Below, piece by piece: positions 34,514-47,300 of a stretch of 64,000 nucleotides of DNA. Numbering within the stretch: the stretch's first letter is position 1; each line of letters starts with the position of its first letter. Location of the stretch: assembly GCF_963576615.1 (NCBI RefSeq), contig NC_088708.1, positions 56,407,196-56,471,195 on the forward strand, written 5' to 3'. A program made the position numbers and the translations under genes. This stretch comes from Watersipora subatra (Eukaryota; Bryozoa; Gymnolaemata; Cheilostomatida; Watersiporidae). A model generated the notes under the pieces. The model saw nothing but the letters and a program-made list of their open reading frames with translations, had not been told where the DNA came from and did no database searches.

Positions 34514-35216
34514 TTAATTCTTCCAAAACGTCTGTTTAGTGTTGGGCGTCACATTGGTTGCTTGAGCCTTTTCCAGATTGCCTGATGACTGTTCGTTTGT
34601 ATCTACACAAAGAAGTACGTATTTTATATTAAGAGTTGTGCCATCTTGTTAGACAATTTTTATCATAGCAGGTAATGTTTTGTTTGTACTACGATAAAAA
34701 AGTTACGATTTCTGAAAAGTAGCGTTGCAAAGCTCATAACTCAGACTATTTAGCGATACCACTACTACACTTTCTCACCCAAACGCTTCAAATTTTGTTT
34801 AGCTTGCCAACGGAGTATAATTTAGCTTTTGAAATATTCTACTAGGCTCTTACTATTATGCATTACGTAAGCAATAGTGGCATTTAAAGAACTCCAATTT
34901 TTGTTAGCAATTTGCAATAGACTCTCTCTGCAATGTCTTATAAACAGATGAAGCCATCATTATTTAAACTAATGAAAATATTCATGTGTCAACCCAAACA
35001 TTGCATATTTAAGCTGGTTTCACTTAATTGAATATTGAGTTAAAGTTAATTTATTGTTGCTAAAAATTTATTTTACAAGAATATGTGGATTTATAAAACG
35101 CTACTCAGTGCTAACTGAAAACAGCTTACTATTCTAACTACAGGTTATTCGATCAAAAATTTTGCTGTTTGCATCATTTTGTATTAACGTGGTTTGTTAC
35201 AGCTATACGCTGCCAT
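34514..35216 (-). CDS. Speculative small protein divergent from the kinesin gene
   Basis: ATG at 35216-35214 in a good context (aaaaATGGCAG), a 16-nt exon with donor AGCT|GTAACA, then a terminal exon 34602-34514 behind TTGTGTAG. Together they give 34 residues (MAAYSYTNEQ..., ending TKQTFWKN) with matching phase, and ATTAAA about 270 nt downstream. The ATG is only 88 bp from the kinesin ATG on the other strand, as at a bidirectional promoter. There is no known family, and the first exon is so short that this may be chance. Confidence 0.2.
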
Positions 35217-35304
35217 TTTTAGCTGAAACGTTTAGTGATGTGACTTATTAATTAAAGACGAGTTAGATTATTACATTCATCGTAGAAAAAGCAAATAGAG
35301 GATA

Positions 35305-35337
35305 ATGATTGATGACAACGTCAAAGTTGCTGTTCGG
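35305..35337 (+). CDS. KIF27: Kinesin exon 1 (start codon)
   Basis: 33 nt, [11 protein letters not shown], donor CGG|GTATGT, phase 0; joins to VRPLLAKE of exon 2. This is the usual VKVAVRVRPL start of a kinesin motor. Confidence 0.9.
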
Positions 35338-38300
35338 GTATGTATTACACTCACATTAGTATTTGAAGATCTAGCTTTGAATGTTAGGTCTTGCTCGCGG
35401 AAATTATTTGAGTGCATGCTTTTGTGCATAGAAACTGTTTAGATGTAATGGTCACCATCTACTTGCAATTCAGCTCATGCCTTGAATCTCTGTAGGTCTT
35501 GATGCTGTATTACCTTTACACAATAGTTGTCAAGTCTGCTAAATGCTTGGTAGAGTTTTTTGTTTTATTAAATACACGTGCTCATTCGAGAATTGGTTGT
35601 AATACAACCGACACAAATGTGCATGTATAGGCTGGAATATATTTGGTTTAAGTTTTAAAAAGTGAAATCTCAGTAACAGTCTGACAATCAGTCTTTAAAG
35701 CTAGTAACTGCTTTTTGTGCCCAAGATAATAAATGTGGATTGACAACCAAGTCAACTTTTACAATGTATTATCTTATCAAAAAGGTCCTTCCGCTAAAAC
35801 ACTCTCAAATAATGAGCGAGTGGTGAAAAGTACTTTTAAGTTTAAGTTTATTGAGGTACTTTGAGAATTTTAGACAGCCCAAAATAGTAGGCATGAGGGC
35901 ACTAAATTCATGATTGTTCTACACAATACGTCAATGCTCTTTTGAATCTTTAAAAACATTTTAAAATTTACATTTTACAAAATCAAGCTGATCGTTTTGC
36001 TCTATAATTCTAATGTTTTTGTGTTGATTTTATCAACCTAATTGTATTGTAAGCTTAAGAGTGGGTACCAGACTGCTAGGGCTGTTAGAGTATTTCTTCT
36101 GTATTAGTAGTCACGTAAAGTAACGCTTTGCTTACTGTATTCGGTGAGAAAGTAGGCCTAATAGTCAATTTGTGATTAATTTTTAGTTCTTTCCACTTTT
36201 GAGCTCATTTAAGGATTGAAAATTACTAAAATCAAGTTTAAAGCTTTTTTATATTTGATGCTTTAAATCTGTGAACATCTAACCGCAATTGCTCCTGTGC
36301 TAAATCTCATGAACAAGTGCTCAAAAAAAATTCTATACTAGGAGGAAGACAATTTGTGGTGGCAAACAAATCGAAGAAACAGGAGAAATCTGCAAACAGA
36401 TTTTTGATACAACTTTTTAGAGAATCTTCAAGATATTTCATTTGCTATTTGAAACAGCGCCAAAACTATTAATGTTTTATTTGCATTAACAATGCTATAT
36501 TTTAGGTTTGTTTTATACAATCAAACCTTTAGGGTATGTCATCAGTTGGAGTCGTGTTTTTCTATGAGGTTGTTGCTTAGTCATTGTAACTCAGCTAGCA
36601 TGAATTGTACCAAACAGAGCTGAAAGATCAATACGATAAACAATGCTTAATTAACCGTGTTACAAATCTAGCATTTTTTTTTATATCGACAAGTTTCAAC
36701 TATTTATCTTTGCTTCCTCCAACACCGTATTTCTCATCACTACTTTGGCAACCAGCAAGCATGCTCTGTAAGAAGATGGTGCAGTTACACTCAGGTGTCA
36801 TTCGTGAACCTGCCGTGATGTACGTATTATGATGCAGGTCAGACCCCTGTTGGCTAAAGAGACGGTTTCAGGGGAACAAAAATGTGTTAAAGTACTAAAG
36901 GACTCTAAGCAAGTTCTTGTGGGAAAGGACAGGCTCTTCACATTCGATCACATCATTTCTCCTTTGGAGAAGCAGGTGAGACTGCAGACGAGACTGCAGA
37001 CGATATTCACTACTTTTCCCGAGGGCCCTCAAAGACCAGACTACACTTCTGGTTGCTAGCTTTTATCATCAATAGACTCCTTAGTTTCTTTATACCTTTC
37101 ACATTAATCGCTTATAATCCTCTTAAATCTAATTACGAGAGTTATTGTGCGTGACTATTCATCTCGATAAATCTATCTTCTGCAGGATACACTATACGAG
37201 AGGTGCATAGACAGCCTAGTGACAAGCTGCCTTGAAGGTTTTAATGCCACAGTATTTGCCTATGGACAGACGGTATGTCAGAAATAGCATTTTAATTTCA
37301 TACTATGGACTCGTAGAGTGTTTTCATCATTTCTGAATCTCAAAACTGAATGACCTCTAGAGGTCATGTCGATAATGAACATGCTTTAATGTTTGCAATT
37401 GGATGACAAATACATGAACTGGAACAACCAGTGTTTTAGAATACTCCATTATTGTAAGAGACAGATCTTTATTAACACTTATGCACAATACTGTTGTATA
37501 ACTGATATAGTGAAACTCAAGATGATGGACAAGTTAAAACATATGAGGAAGAATGATGCGTGTGAAATTGCCTTTTCTCAGCAATATCTTGGCAATAGGG
37601 TACCTAATGCCTCAGCTGGTAATTGATTGGCCAAGTGACATTGATTAACTGCTTCTAAAAATACTGATGAGGGCCTTGTGGGGGCATGAGACCATCGTTT
37701 ATTCACCTATTGACTCAAATACCAAATATTTTATGTTCTGTCAATCAGTCTTCAATATTTCCAAATATTGCCAAAAGTAACAATTTTATTGCGCTTTTAT
37801 GTCTATGCTAAAGTAGTGTACATGTACTTGTAATTGAATAATTCAATTGAAGTTGAAGATATATGCGCAGACATGGACTAAAACCTTATCATCATTCTTG
37901 ATCTTTGCTTCTAAATGATGGCGTCAGCATCGAGTTTTGAATGACAGATTATAAATGGCGTTTATTCTACCGTCAATCTTACAAATTGTAACGTAAAATT
38001 TAGTAAAATGAAATTTGTTAGGTTCAAGAATCCTGCTATATGTATACATATCCATTGTTTGCCTAGTGTGATCTTGGTTGATTAATAGTATTTTGTTAGA
38101 CTAATGTAACTGTTACCTGTTCATTTTGTATAACCTGCAGTTGCTCATACTGGCCTATATACTAATAACAGTGTCTTTGAGATTTCAATGACTATTAATG
38201 TTTTGCTGATCACTTTTTACCTCTTCCGGTACACCCTTATTTTGGATACACAGCGGGTAGACTGTTTGTCTGCCAGTGCTGCAGGATACCGGAAACTTTG

Positions 38301-41300
38301 ATTTTTTAATCAATTTGAAGATATAAATTTTTTCAGGGTTCTGGAAAGACGTATACCATCGGTGGGACTAGTGCTGCCACCCACACTGATGAAGAACTCG
38401 GTGTAATACCACGGGCTTTACAAAGACTATTTCTGTTAATTGAGGTGAGCTTTCTCAGGAAGTTGTCTGAGCAGCTTATCAATTATTAAGAGAGATAAGC
38501 TGATGCCGCGTTCCTGTTGACGTAGAGTATAATCTCTTGTTGAGATGATGCTTTCTCCTTCGTAATACATACTTCAACCCTCCTTGACGATTCTATGTTT
38601 ATCACTTTTATTCTACGTGACGAGATGAAGATTCGCAATTTGAGATGAGTTGGTCACTCTATTTGCATAGGCGCATTCTAATAATATTTGCTTAGAAAAA
38701 TTGTGCTCATCCCCTCCTACCATTCGACACAAATACATATGAAACCATGGCGTGACGTATTGCGTTATTCCGGAACGGATACCTTTGAGTGAAGGACAAC
38801 ATTAGCACCAGCTGTGTTTGTCTTTAACACTCGGTGTCTTTTTCCTACTGAATTTTTCTTTTCTTATAAAGGAAATATGATGCGTTTTGCCTCATCAAGC
38901 CATCACAATAGAACGGCTTACATATACTGTTTGCACTAGATTGTACTAGCTTTGGAACATATTTTAGGAGGCGTTGTTATGAGTTGCGTAATAAGTCTTA
39001 TGTGAATGATGAAAAAATAACTGCTTTTAAAATGTTGAGATTACGCAATAATTAGTTTTCAACTTGGGCGTTTCATCATTTTCATAGTTAAAAAAGAAAA
39101 TTACTCTATTGCGGGATTCACATATTATAGCTTTTTCTTGCAAATTTACAAACCAGAACAAATGTGAACTCTGGGGTATCTTGAATGTGAAATTTCAAAC
39201 ATGTGATATTTGCTTAAAATGACAGGTGTATTAAAAATGAAGCAAGACTCAAATAGATCATTTATCGCTTATTTTCATAGCTAACATTACTACACTATCG
39301 GTAATGCTAGTATCATCAGACTATCTGTATAGTTAGTATCATCAGACCATCTGAATAGCTAGTATCATCAGACTATCTGTATAGCTAGTATCATCAGATT
39401 ATCTGTATAACTAGCATCATCAGACTATCTGTATAGCTAGTATCATCAGACTATCTGTATAGCTAGTATCATCAGACTATTTGTATAGCTAGTATCATCA
39501 GACTATCTGTATAGCTAGTATCATCAGACTATCTGTATAGCTAGTATCATCAGACTATCTGTATAGCTAGTATCATCAGACTATCTGTATAACTAGTATC
39601 ATCAGACTATCCGTATAGCTAGTATTATCAGACTATCGGTATAACTAGTATCATCAGACTATATGTATAGCTAGTATCATCAGACTATCTGTATAGCTAG
39701 TATCATCAGACTATCTGTATAGCTAGTATCATCAGACTATCTGTATAGCTAGTATCATCAGACTATCTGTATAGCTAGTATCATCAGACTATCTGTATAG
39801 CTAGTATCATCAGACTATCTGTATAGCTAGTATCATCAGACTATCTGTATAGCTAGTATCATCAGACTATTTGTACAGCTAGTATCATCAGACTATCTGT
39901 ATAGCTAGTATCTTCAGACTATTTGTATAGCTAGTATCATCAGACTATCTGTATAATTTATTGGTGAAATGAATCACAAATAGATTAGGCATAAACAAAA
40001 ATTGCCGTTGTGATATGCAAGGTTTGTTTACAACACATATTAGGCCAGCGATTGGGTATTTTTTTATTTCCTATATTTTCATCTCGTATTCTTCAGTTTA
40101 AAAAACCCACGCTTTAATGTGTTCTTTATGATGTATGCGTTGCTATTTTGGCATTACACATGACAAATCTGTACACAAATAACAAAAAAATATAAACTAT
40201 AAACTTGTTTTTCTTTGAAAAATACCTAACAATATATGCATATTAGCTATCACCTTGTTTTTGACTTCAAAAAGTTTGAGAAAGCAGCTTTATCTTGCAG
40301 CGAAATTTGAGGATTTTTGATCTTGAAAAATTGTTATAGAATTGTTAAAATTTAAACAAAGATTGTAATCAGCAGGCAGTTCAGCTGAGACAAGTCAGTT
40401 TAACTTTCATAACAAAAGATTTTGTAGAACCAAGGCTAAATTATGCTTTAGTAGTATTTTCTTCTACCAGTCCAATTTATTGTGACTTCATAGTTTACAA
40501 TTTTTTGTCAAAGTCGATTTTGCTGTTCAATAGAAAAATTTGCCATAATTGTATATTAGTTAACTCTATAGCTGAGGTTTTCGGAGTGTGAAGGAGACCG
40601 GATTAGTTTAGTCTGTCAAACTTGTTTAAAGTTAGTTTTGGTTCCTTGCTAGCGGCAGCTCATTTCAGTGGCTGCCTATTGATTTACATGACTAAATATA
40701 CTTACCCAAGGGTCTCTGTTGTTGCCATGTATTACAGGAAGGAAGAAGTGAAGGCATAGAGTTTCAGGTGTCCACCTCTTATCTTGAGCTATATCTAGAG
40801 GACCTTCGGGATTTGCTTGATGTGAGCACGAGCAGTAAAGACATCACTATTCGTGAGGATGATCAGGGCAACACCGGTATGTGTCAGCTAGCATCTACGC
40901 TGTTGCAACATTTCCTGTCAGCATGTTTCCTGTCAGCATGGTTTCAGAGGCCTACTTAATAATTGAGGGTAAAGTGGACTCTTTTCTTTTGTATGCGGTA
41001 TAAATTTGAGGATTCTGGGACTTGGGTGAACTTAAAGGTGTTGACAGGTTTTCTGGAATGGAAAATATGGTAGTAGCATTGCCAAACGCTACCTTTTTGA
41101 ACAATTGCACAATGAAGAAATTGGCCAACTCACGAGTCTATTGCGAGCATAAAGAGTTCAATTTTTATTTGAAATAAATCTTTATTTAGTATTAAAACGG
41201 AAATGCATGACATATATTTTGATACAAAAGTATCTTATGATAATCACAAGCTGATTTTATGACCATCTGTAACCCAGGCGTTAGAGCACGCAGTTTAGTT

Positions 41301-44300
41301 GGTGTTTGAGTCTCACAAAAAGTTGCTGATATCATGACAGTCGTTTAATTTTAATGCTTCTCCGCTCCTTTAATAACCTTTAAATGTCCTTTTTCAAATT
41401 CACTTTTATACCAGAGGTTAACAGAAGAACTCACAAGTAGTTAGCATTGCTATCGAAAAAACTATTTTTGTTAGATTATTATTAAACCATTAAATTATAA
41501 TTGAATAATTAAATCAGATTTTTCATGTTATTGTGAGGTAATAATTTGTTGCTGTACATAGCTTGCTGCAACAACACTCGGGGGTTGGAGGACCTGACAA
41601 AATTTGTGGACGTTTTCTCTTTCCATTTTCCTGATTTGAGCGGATATCTGGACCCTGTACTCAGGCACTTGTGGTTTTATTGTATGTTGGTTAGGACATG
41701 AAGTATCATAGTTAATGTACTGTTATTAACAACTTCTGTCATTTCTCAAACTCGTTTCCAATCTTTAACTGCCCAGACAAATGATTGATCAGGCAGCAAA
41801 TATTCGATCAGTGTTTCACACTGTGCTCAAGAAAAACTACATTGCACTCAACTCGACCATTTTTTTGTGGTTCATATTTTTCTGTTTCATTTTGTGCCAA
41901 CAGATACACAGATATGCATAATATTGAAGCTGTTCTTTTACTCGACTTCTCATAACGTTTGAAGATAAGACTATTGTTTTCCGTGCCATTAACCTTAAAA
42001 TAAACTACTTGTAGACTTCATACTGTTGACTGCGTGGGCGCAAATAGTTTGAGTCCATATTTTAAAGCTTAAAAAACTTTCAATGAAGCGCAATCAGGTG
42101 ACAGAATGTTTGAGGATCTGCGCAGGAAACTTTGCTCTTGAAGTTGGCGTCACGGAGATAAGCTTATGCACGTAGAAATATTTAGTCATGTGGAGCCAAA
42201 ACTGATGAAAATGCTTTTGATCTTTAGTTTGTTTATCTGATAGTTTGAAAATACATTTATTTATTCTTGTTTCTAACGAGTCCATACTTTACACCATTTC
42301 TGAATTATGCTCCTCACTTCTCTATGTACTTTTATTTCTAACGCTAGTTAAGCTATTAAAATTTCACTCAGGGTAGTAGAAGATCTGCTACTAGCGGCAT
42401 TCATATTTGACATTTGACCTTTTAATTGCTTATCACACATTAAAATTATCCTCTATATAAATGCACAATGTTTGCGTTTATTCATTTATTGTTGCAAAAT
42501 CTATTTGTATGCACAAACTATATGTTAACAAATTTTACTACATTATGTTTTTATTAAAGTGGTGTCGGGGATGCGGGCAGTACCTTGTAAGTCCGTGGAC
42601 GAAGTGCTCTACTGCCTCCAACATGGATCAGCAGCCAGGCAGACTGGTTCTACTCAAATGAATGAGCATTCCAGCAGATCACACTCTGTGTTTACTGTCA
42701 CACTAGGTAAGTGTTCCAGCAGGTCACACTCTGTGTTTACTGTCACTTTAGGTAAGTGTTCCAGCAGATCATACTCCATGTTTACTGTTACTTTAGGTAA
42801 GTGCTCCAGCAGGTCACACTCTGTGTTTACTGTCACTTTAGGTAAGTGTTCCAGTAGGTCACACTCTGTATTTACTGTTACTCTAGGCAAGTGTTCCAGC
42901 AGGTCACACTCCGTGTTTTCTGTCACTCTAGATAAGCGTTCTAGCAGGTCACACTCTGTATTTATTGTCACTTTAGGTAAGTGTTCCAGCAGGTCACACT
43001 CTGTGTTTACTGTCACTCTAGGTAAGTGTTCCAGCAGATCACACTCTGTGTTTACTGTCACTCTAGATAAGTGTTCCAGCAGGTCACACTTTGTGTTTAC
43101 TGTCACTCTAGGTAACTGTTCCAGCAGATCACACTCTGTGTTTACTGTTACTTTAGGTAAGTGCTCCAGCAGGTCACACTCTGTGTTTACTGTCACTTTA
43201 GGTAAGTGTTCCAGTAGGTCACACTCTGTATTTACTGTTACTCTAGGCAAGTGTTCCAGCAGGTCACACTCTGTGTTTACTGTCACTCTAGGTAAGTGTT
43301 CCAGCAGGTCACACTCTGTGTTTACTGTCACTCTAGATAAGTGTTCCAGCAGGTCACACTTTGTGTTTACTGTCACTCTAGGTAACTGTTCCAGCAGATC
43401 ACACTCTGTGTTTACTGTCACTTTAGGTAAGTGTTCCAGCAGGTCACACTCTGTGTTTGCTGTCACTTTAGGTAAGTGTTTCAGCAGGTCACACTCTGTG
43501 TTTACTGTCACTCTAGGTAAGTGTTCCAGCAGATCGCACTCTGTGTTTACTGTCATTTTAGGTAAGTGTTCCAGCAGGTCACACTCTGTGTTTACTGTCA
43601 CTTTAGGTAAGTGTTCCAGCAGGGCACACTCTGTGTTTACTGTCACTCTAGGTAAGTGTTCCAGCAGGTCACACTCTGTGTTTACTGTCACTCTAGGTAA
43701 GTGTTCCAGCAGGTCACACTCTGTGTTTACTGTCACTCTAGGTAAGTGTTCCAGCAGGTCACACTCTGTGTTTATTGTCACTCTATGTAAGTGTTGACAA
43801 TCTATTCTTGAAGTAGGACAAGTTGTCAATTAAAAATGACAGAAATTGAATACAATTATCTGGTAGTATAAATTATATCTCTCTGATAATCTCTGACTCA
43901 GTTCCACCATCACCAATATACTTGTGATGGTTGTGTGAAATGTATTTATAATTTTTAAAGGTTTGGTGTCTAAATAAAAATTGAATAGTTCTGTTATTGG
44001 GCCCCTCAATGTTATTATTAATATTGTATATCTTGAAGATAAACATAGGTGATTAAATAAACATCTAAAAAGGAATAGAAGTGTATAGAAGCATAATTGA
44101 AATTGGATGGTTAAAGTTGTGCCTCTTTTGAACATCATATTCTCTAGCTACAGATCTTTAACCAAGTTCGTCTGTTCAATGAGTTTTTTGCCATGTGTTT
44201 TTGTCACGAATCCTCAAGTTTAAAAATAACACATAAAGCATCACTAGCTGGCCATCTGGACATTGAATTGTTGCTATGCTTTTAGATCTAATAATATGTT

Positions 44301-47300
44301 ACTAATGTGTGAAATGAGTGATAACATTTAATGTACTGCAACAACTTACTCCGGTCAAAAATAATCAAACCGACAAGGTTAAAAAAGCATGCCAAAGTTG
44401 GAAGGGGTTGATGATATCAACAGGATGTATCTGAGCTGGTAACAAATATTTATCAGAGAGATTAAGTTTAAGATTTTTATTGGCAGTTCTGGTCAGTTTA
44501 GCACCAGAAAGTGATCCTACCTCCTAATAAACAAACAAAACTTTTAAGTTATATGTTGAAAAACCAGTTTTAAATGCTATATCATAGCCAACCAGTAAAT
44601 ATTCGTTTAATTGAAATGTCGTATCCGCTTCACAGTGTATTAGAATCTGCAGTTTTTTCACTAGCAAGTGCCAGTTACTCAAGCTATTAAGATTTACTAG
44701 AATCAATAAAAACTTTTTATTTATAAGTTGTCAGAACTCAAATTTTCAAAAAATCTGTAATGGACCTGAGAGCCTTGGTGATGATCATGCACAAGGCGGT
44801 CAATTGAGTCACAAGTGAGGAACTCAAAAGGTGACTGGGCTGCACATTTCTATAGAGCTGTCATCTGCTACACTGATAACAATGCTTAGATCTATAGATC
44901 TGGCATCTGATTCTACCTTTGAGGCCAAAGATTTTCTATTTTTAATTTTCACTAAATTACGCTGAAGTATGTTCTATTGGCAGAGAATGTCTCATTGTGA
45001 CCTTATCTATAGTCGGAAAGACGCTGAGATTAGCCCCGAAGCTGCTTTGCATTCCCAGTACATCACTCACCTCTTCAGCTGCTCTACGGATAAGAATGGG
45101 AGACAGCGTTACGTTGTCTCAAGAGTATTAATGTAGGAAAGTCAGTCGTAGGATAGGCGTTATTACGTAAGATATGTCTTTGAGACGGTGTTTCGTCACG
45201 ATGCTTCCTGGAGACCACAGGTCAATCGGCTTTGTCTCTGTGACAAATGCGTGAAAATTCCAAAGTGGTTTAAAAACGGCATAGTTTAGTGATGATATTC
45301 ATGCCTCTTATCGTTATTGCTAAGAGACAGTAAGATAATTTAGCTTTTGTTCGGTGTTTATGGGTTATTTTAATGACTATTATTTTAGAGCAACAATGGA
45401 GGGCAGAAGAAACTAGCCAGAATATAACAAATGATAGCCTGCCGGGTATGTATGGATTCCCTGGCATTACTACTGTCATTAAGCTTAGTTAACAATTGAT
45501 AGGCCAATAGTGTTAGGCCAATTAAAATTGAGTTTATTTTGTAAAAAATTAGAAATTTTAAGAGTTTGTGTTATTGATTGAAACCATATGAATGTTTGGC
45601 ATGACCTTCAAAAGCCAATAATTCAATAATAGGTAAACAAAATTACGGTTCCTCTGAACTATCTCCTCCATTTAATCAAGAAGCTTGTGAAAGATATAGT
45701 TCTAAAACTTGACTCTTTTCGACCTAGGTAGCTTGCTGATGACTACTGCTGCTATCATCCTGTTGATAGAGCACTTAGCCTGGTCATCAAGGGCTCTAGA
45801 TATGAGGAGAATCTTATGTCAGACAATCAATTTCTAGATATACTTGTGATTCAGCTGTAAGATGACTTTGTTCTCTAGCGTATGAACCATGCAAGTCTTG
45901 GTGTTTCAAGTGTCTCCGCTGTTGACACACGAACATCTATTTAGTGCTTCCGGTTTTTTATTGGCCAGCTTGTTACATCAGGCAGGTGATGTCACCCTGA
46001 ATTTGCGAAGGGATGTATCTTCTATCCCTTCTCGTATTTTCCTTGTGGAGCAATAAAACTGTCGGGGCTCAAAGTTTCACTTTTCCTTTTAGCAATACAA
46101 CTATGTCTTGTCGGTATTTCACTTTCACTTTGTTTTCTGGAGCAATACAACTGTGTCTGCTCCAAGTTTCACTTTCACTTATCCTTTTAGGGCAATACAA
46201 CTATGTCTGCTCCAAGTTTCACTTTCACTTATCCTTTTAGGGCAATACAACTATGTCTGCTCCAAGTTTCACTTTCACTTATCCTTTTAGGGCACTACAA
46301 CTATGTCTGCTCCAAGTTTCACTTTCACTTATCCTTTTAGGGCACTACAACTATGTCTGCTCCAAGTTTCACTTTTACTTTTCCTTTTAGGGCACTACAA
46401 CTATGTCTGCTCCAAGTTTCACTTTCACTTATCCTTTTAGGGCAATACAACTATGTCTGCTCCAAGTTTCACTTTCACTTATCCTTTTAGGGCGCTAGAA
46501 CTATGTCTGCTCCAAGTTTCACTTTCACTTTTCCTTTTAGAGCAATACAACTATGTCTGCTCCAAGTTTCACTTTGTTGACCTCGCCGGTTCTGAGAGAG
46601 CCCATAGGACTGGCAATGTTGGTGACAGGTTCAAAGGTCAGTCTTACTTCTTTTCACACGTTCTGTGCACTAGTGTTAGTACAACATTGATTGCGTGTGA
46701 AAATAAAAAATGAGTGATGAACCAAAGAATACTTATGAATAAATAATGCATTTGATGTGGCCTTCAGCTTTGGCTACACCGTGATATGTTCATATCATAG
46801 CTAAAAGCACTATTTAAAAGGCTACAGTTGAATGCTGGAATGTGGTAATCGCTTTTCTATTGTTTCATGATTTTGATTTGTACGAATGTGAGCTGAATGC
46901 CGGCCAATATGAGGTCGTAGCAAGGTTATTGGATATATAAAATATGCAGAATATACAATGACAATATTGATAATGAAGTTCTTGATTTAAAGCACTGCTC
47001 TGTAAGAGTATATAGTCGGCTTTAAGTATTCCTAATAATGTTTTTATTGTAAAACAAACATTTTTTGACGATAACGGCATAATTTTCATTTCATTGAAAA
47101 AAGTGTTTAGTGTGCTCGGTTTGATGAAAATTAGCCAATGAGAAGCTAATTATACTAGAATATTCTGCACAAACACAAATGGCATCGGAAGTGCGCTCTA
47201 AGTATAGAGTCATTCTTGCATTATTGATGCACGCGATCTGCTTTAGTGGACGCAGTGATTTAGTTCGCATTGTGAGGGTTTTGAGAAGGCTGCGCATCTA

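Larger units (their letters stand above)
32900..35304. other. Intergenic, peptide gene to kinesin
   Basis: AT-rich, about 2.4 kb. It holds the hairpin at 33265 and a speculative two-exon minus-strand small ORF (34514-35216). Nothing else was recognised. Confidence 0.5.

Noticed and set aside
39305-39956. CRISPR-like regular repeats
   Set aside because: Units are directly adjacent with no unique spacers, in an animal intron; an ordinary minisatellite.
41275-41320. tRNA-like phrase with a B-box-like gtttgagtctc
   Set aside because: No cloverleaf can be drawn and the A box is missing.
42559-43829. 412-codon plus frame and 391-codon minus frame taken as a novel repeat protein
   Set aside because: The minus frame is only the shadow of a 45-bp repeat with no stop. 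The plus frame beyond copy 1 is intron unless RNA shows otherwise; I kept it as a finding, not as a gene.
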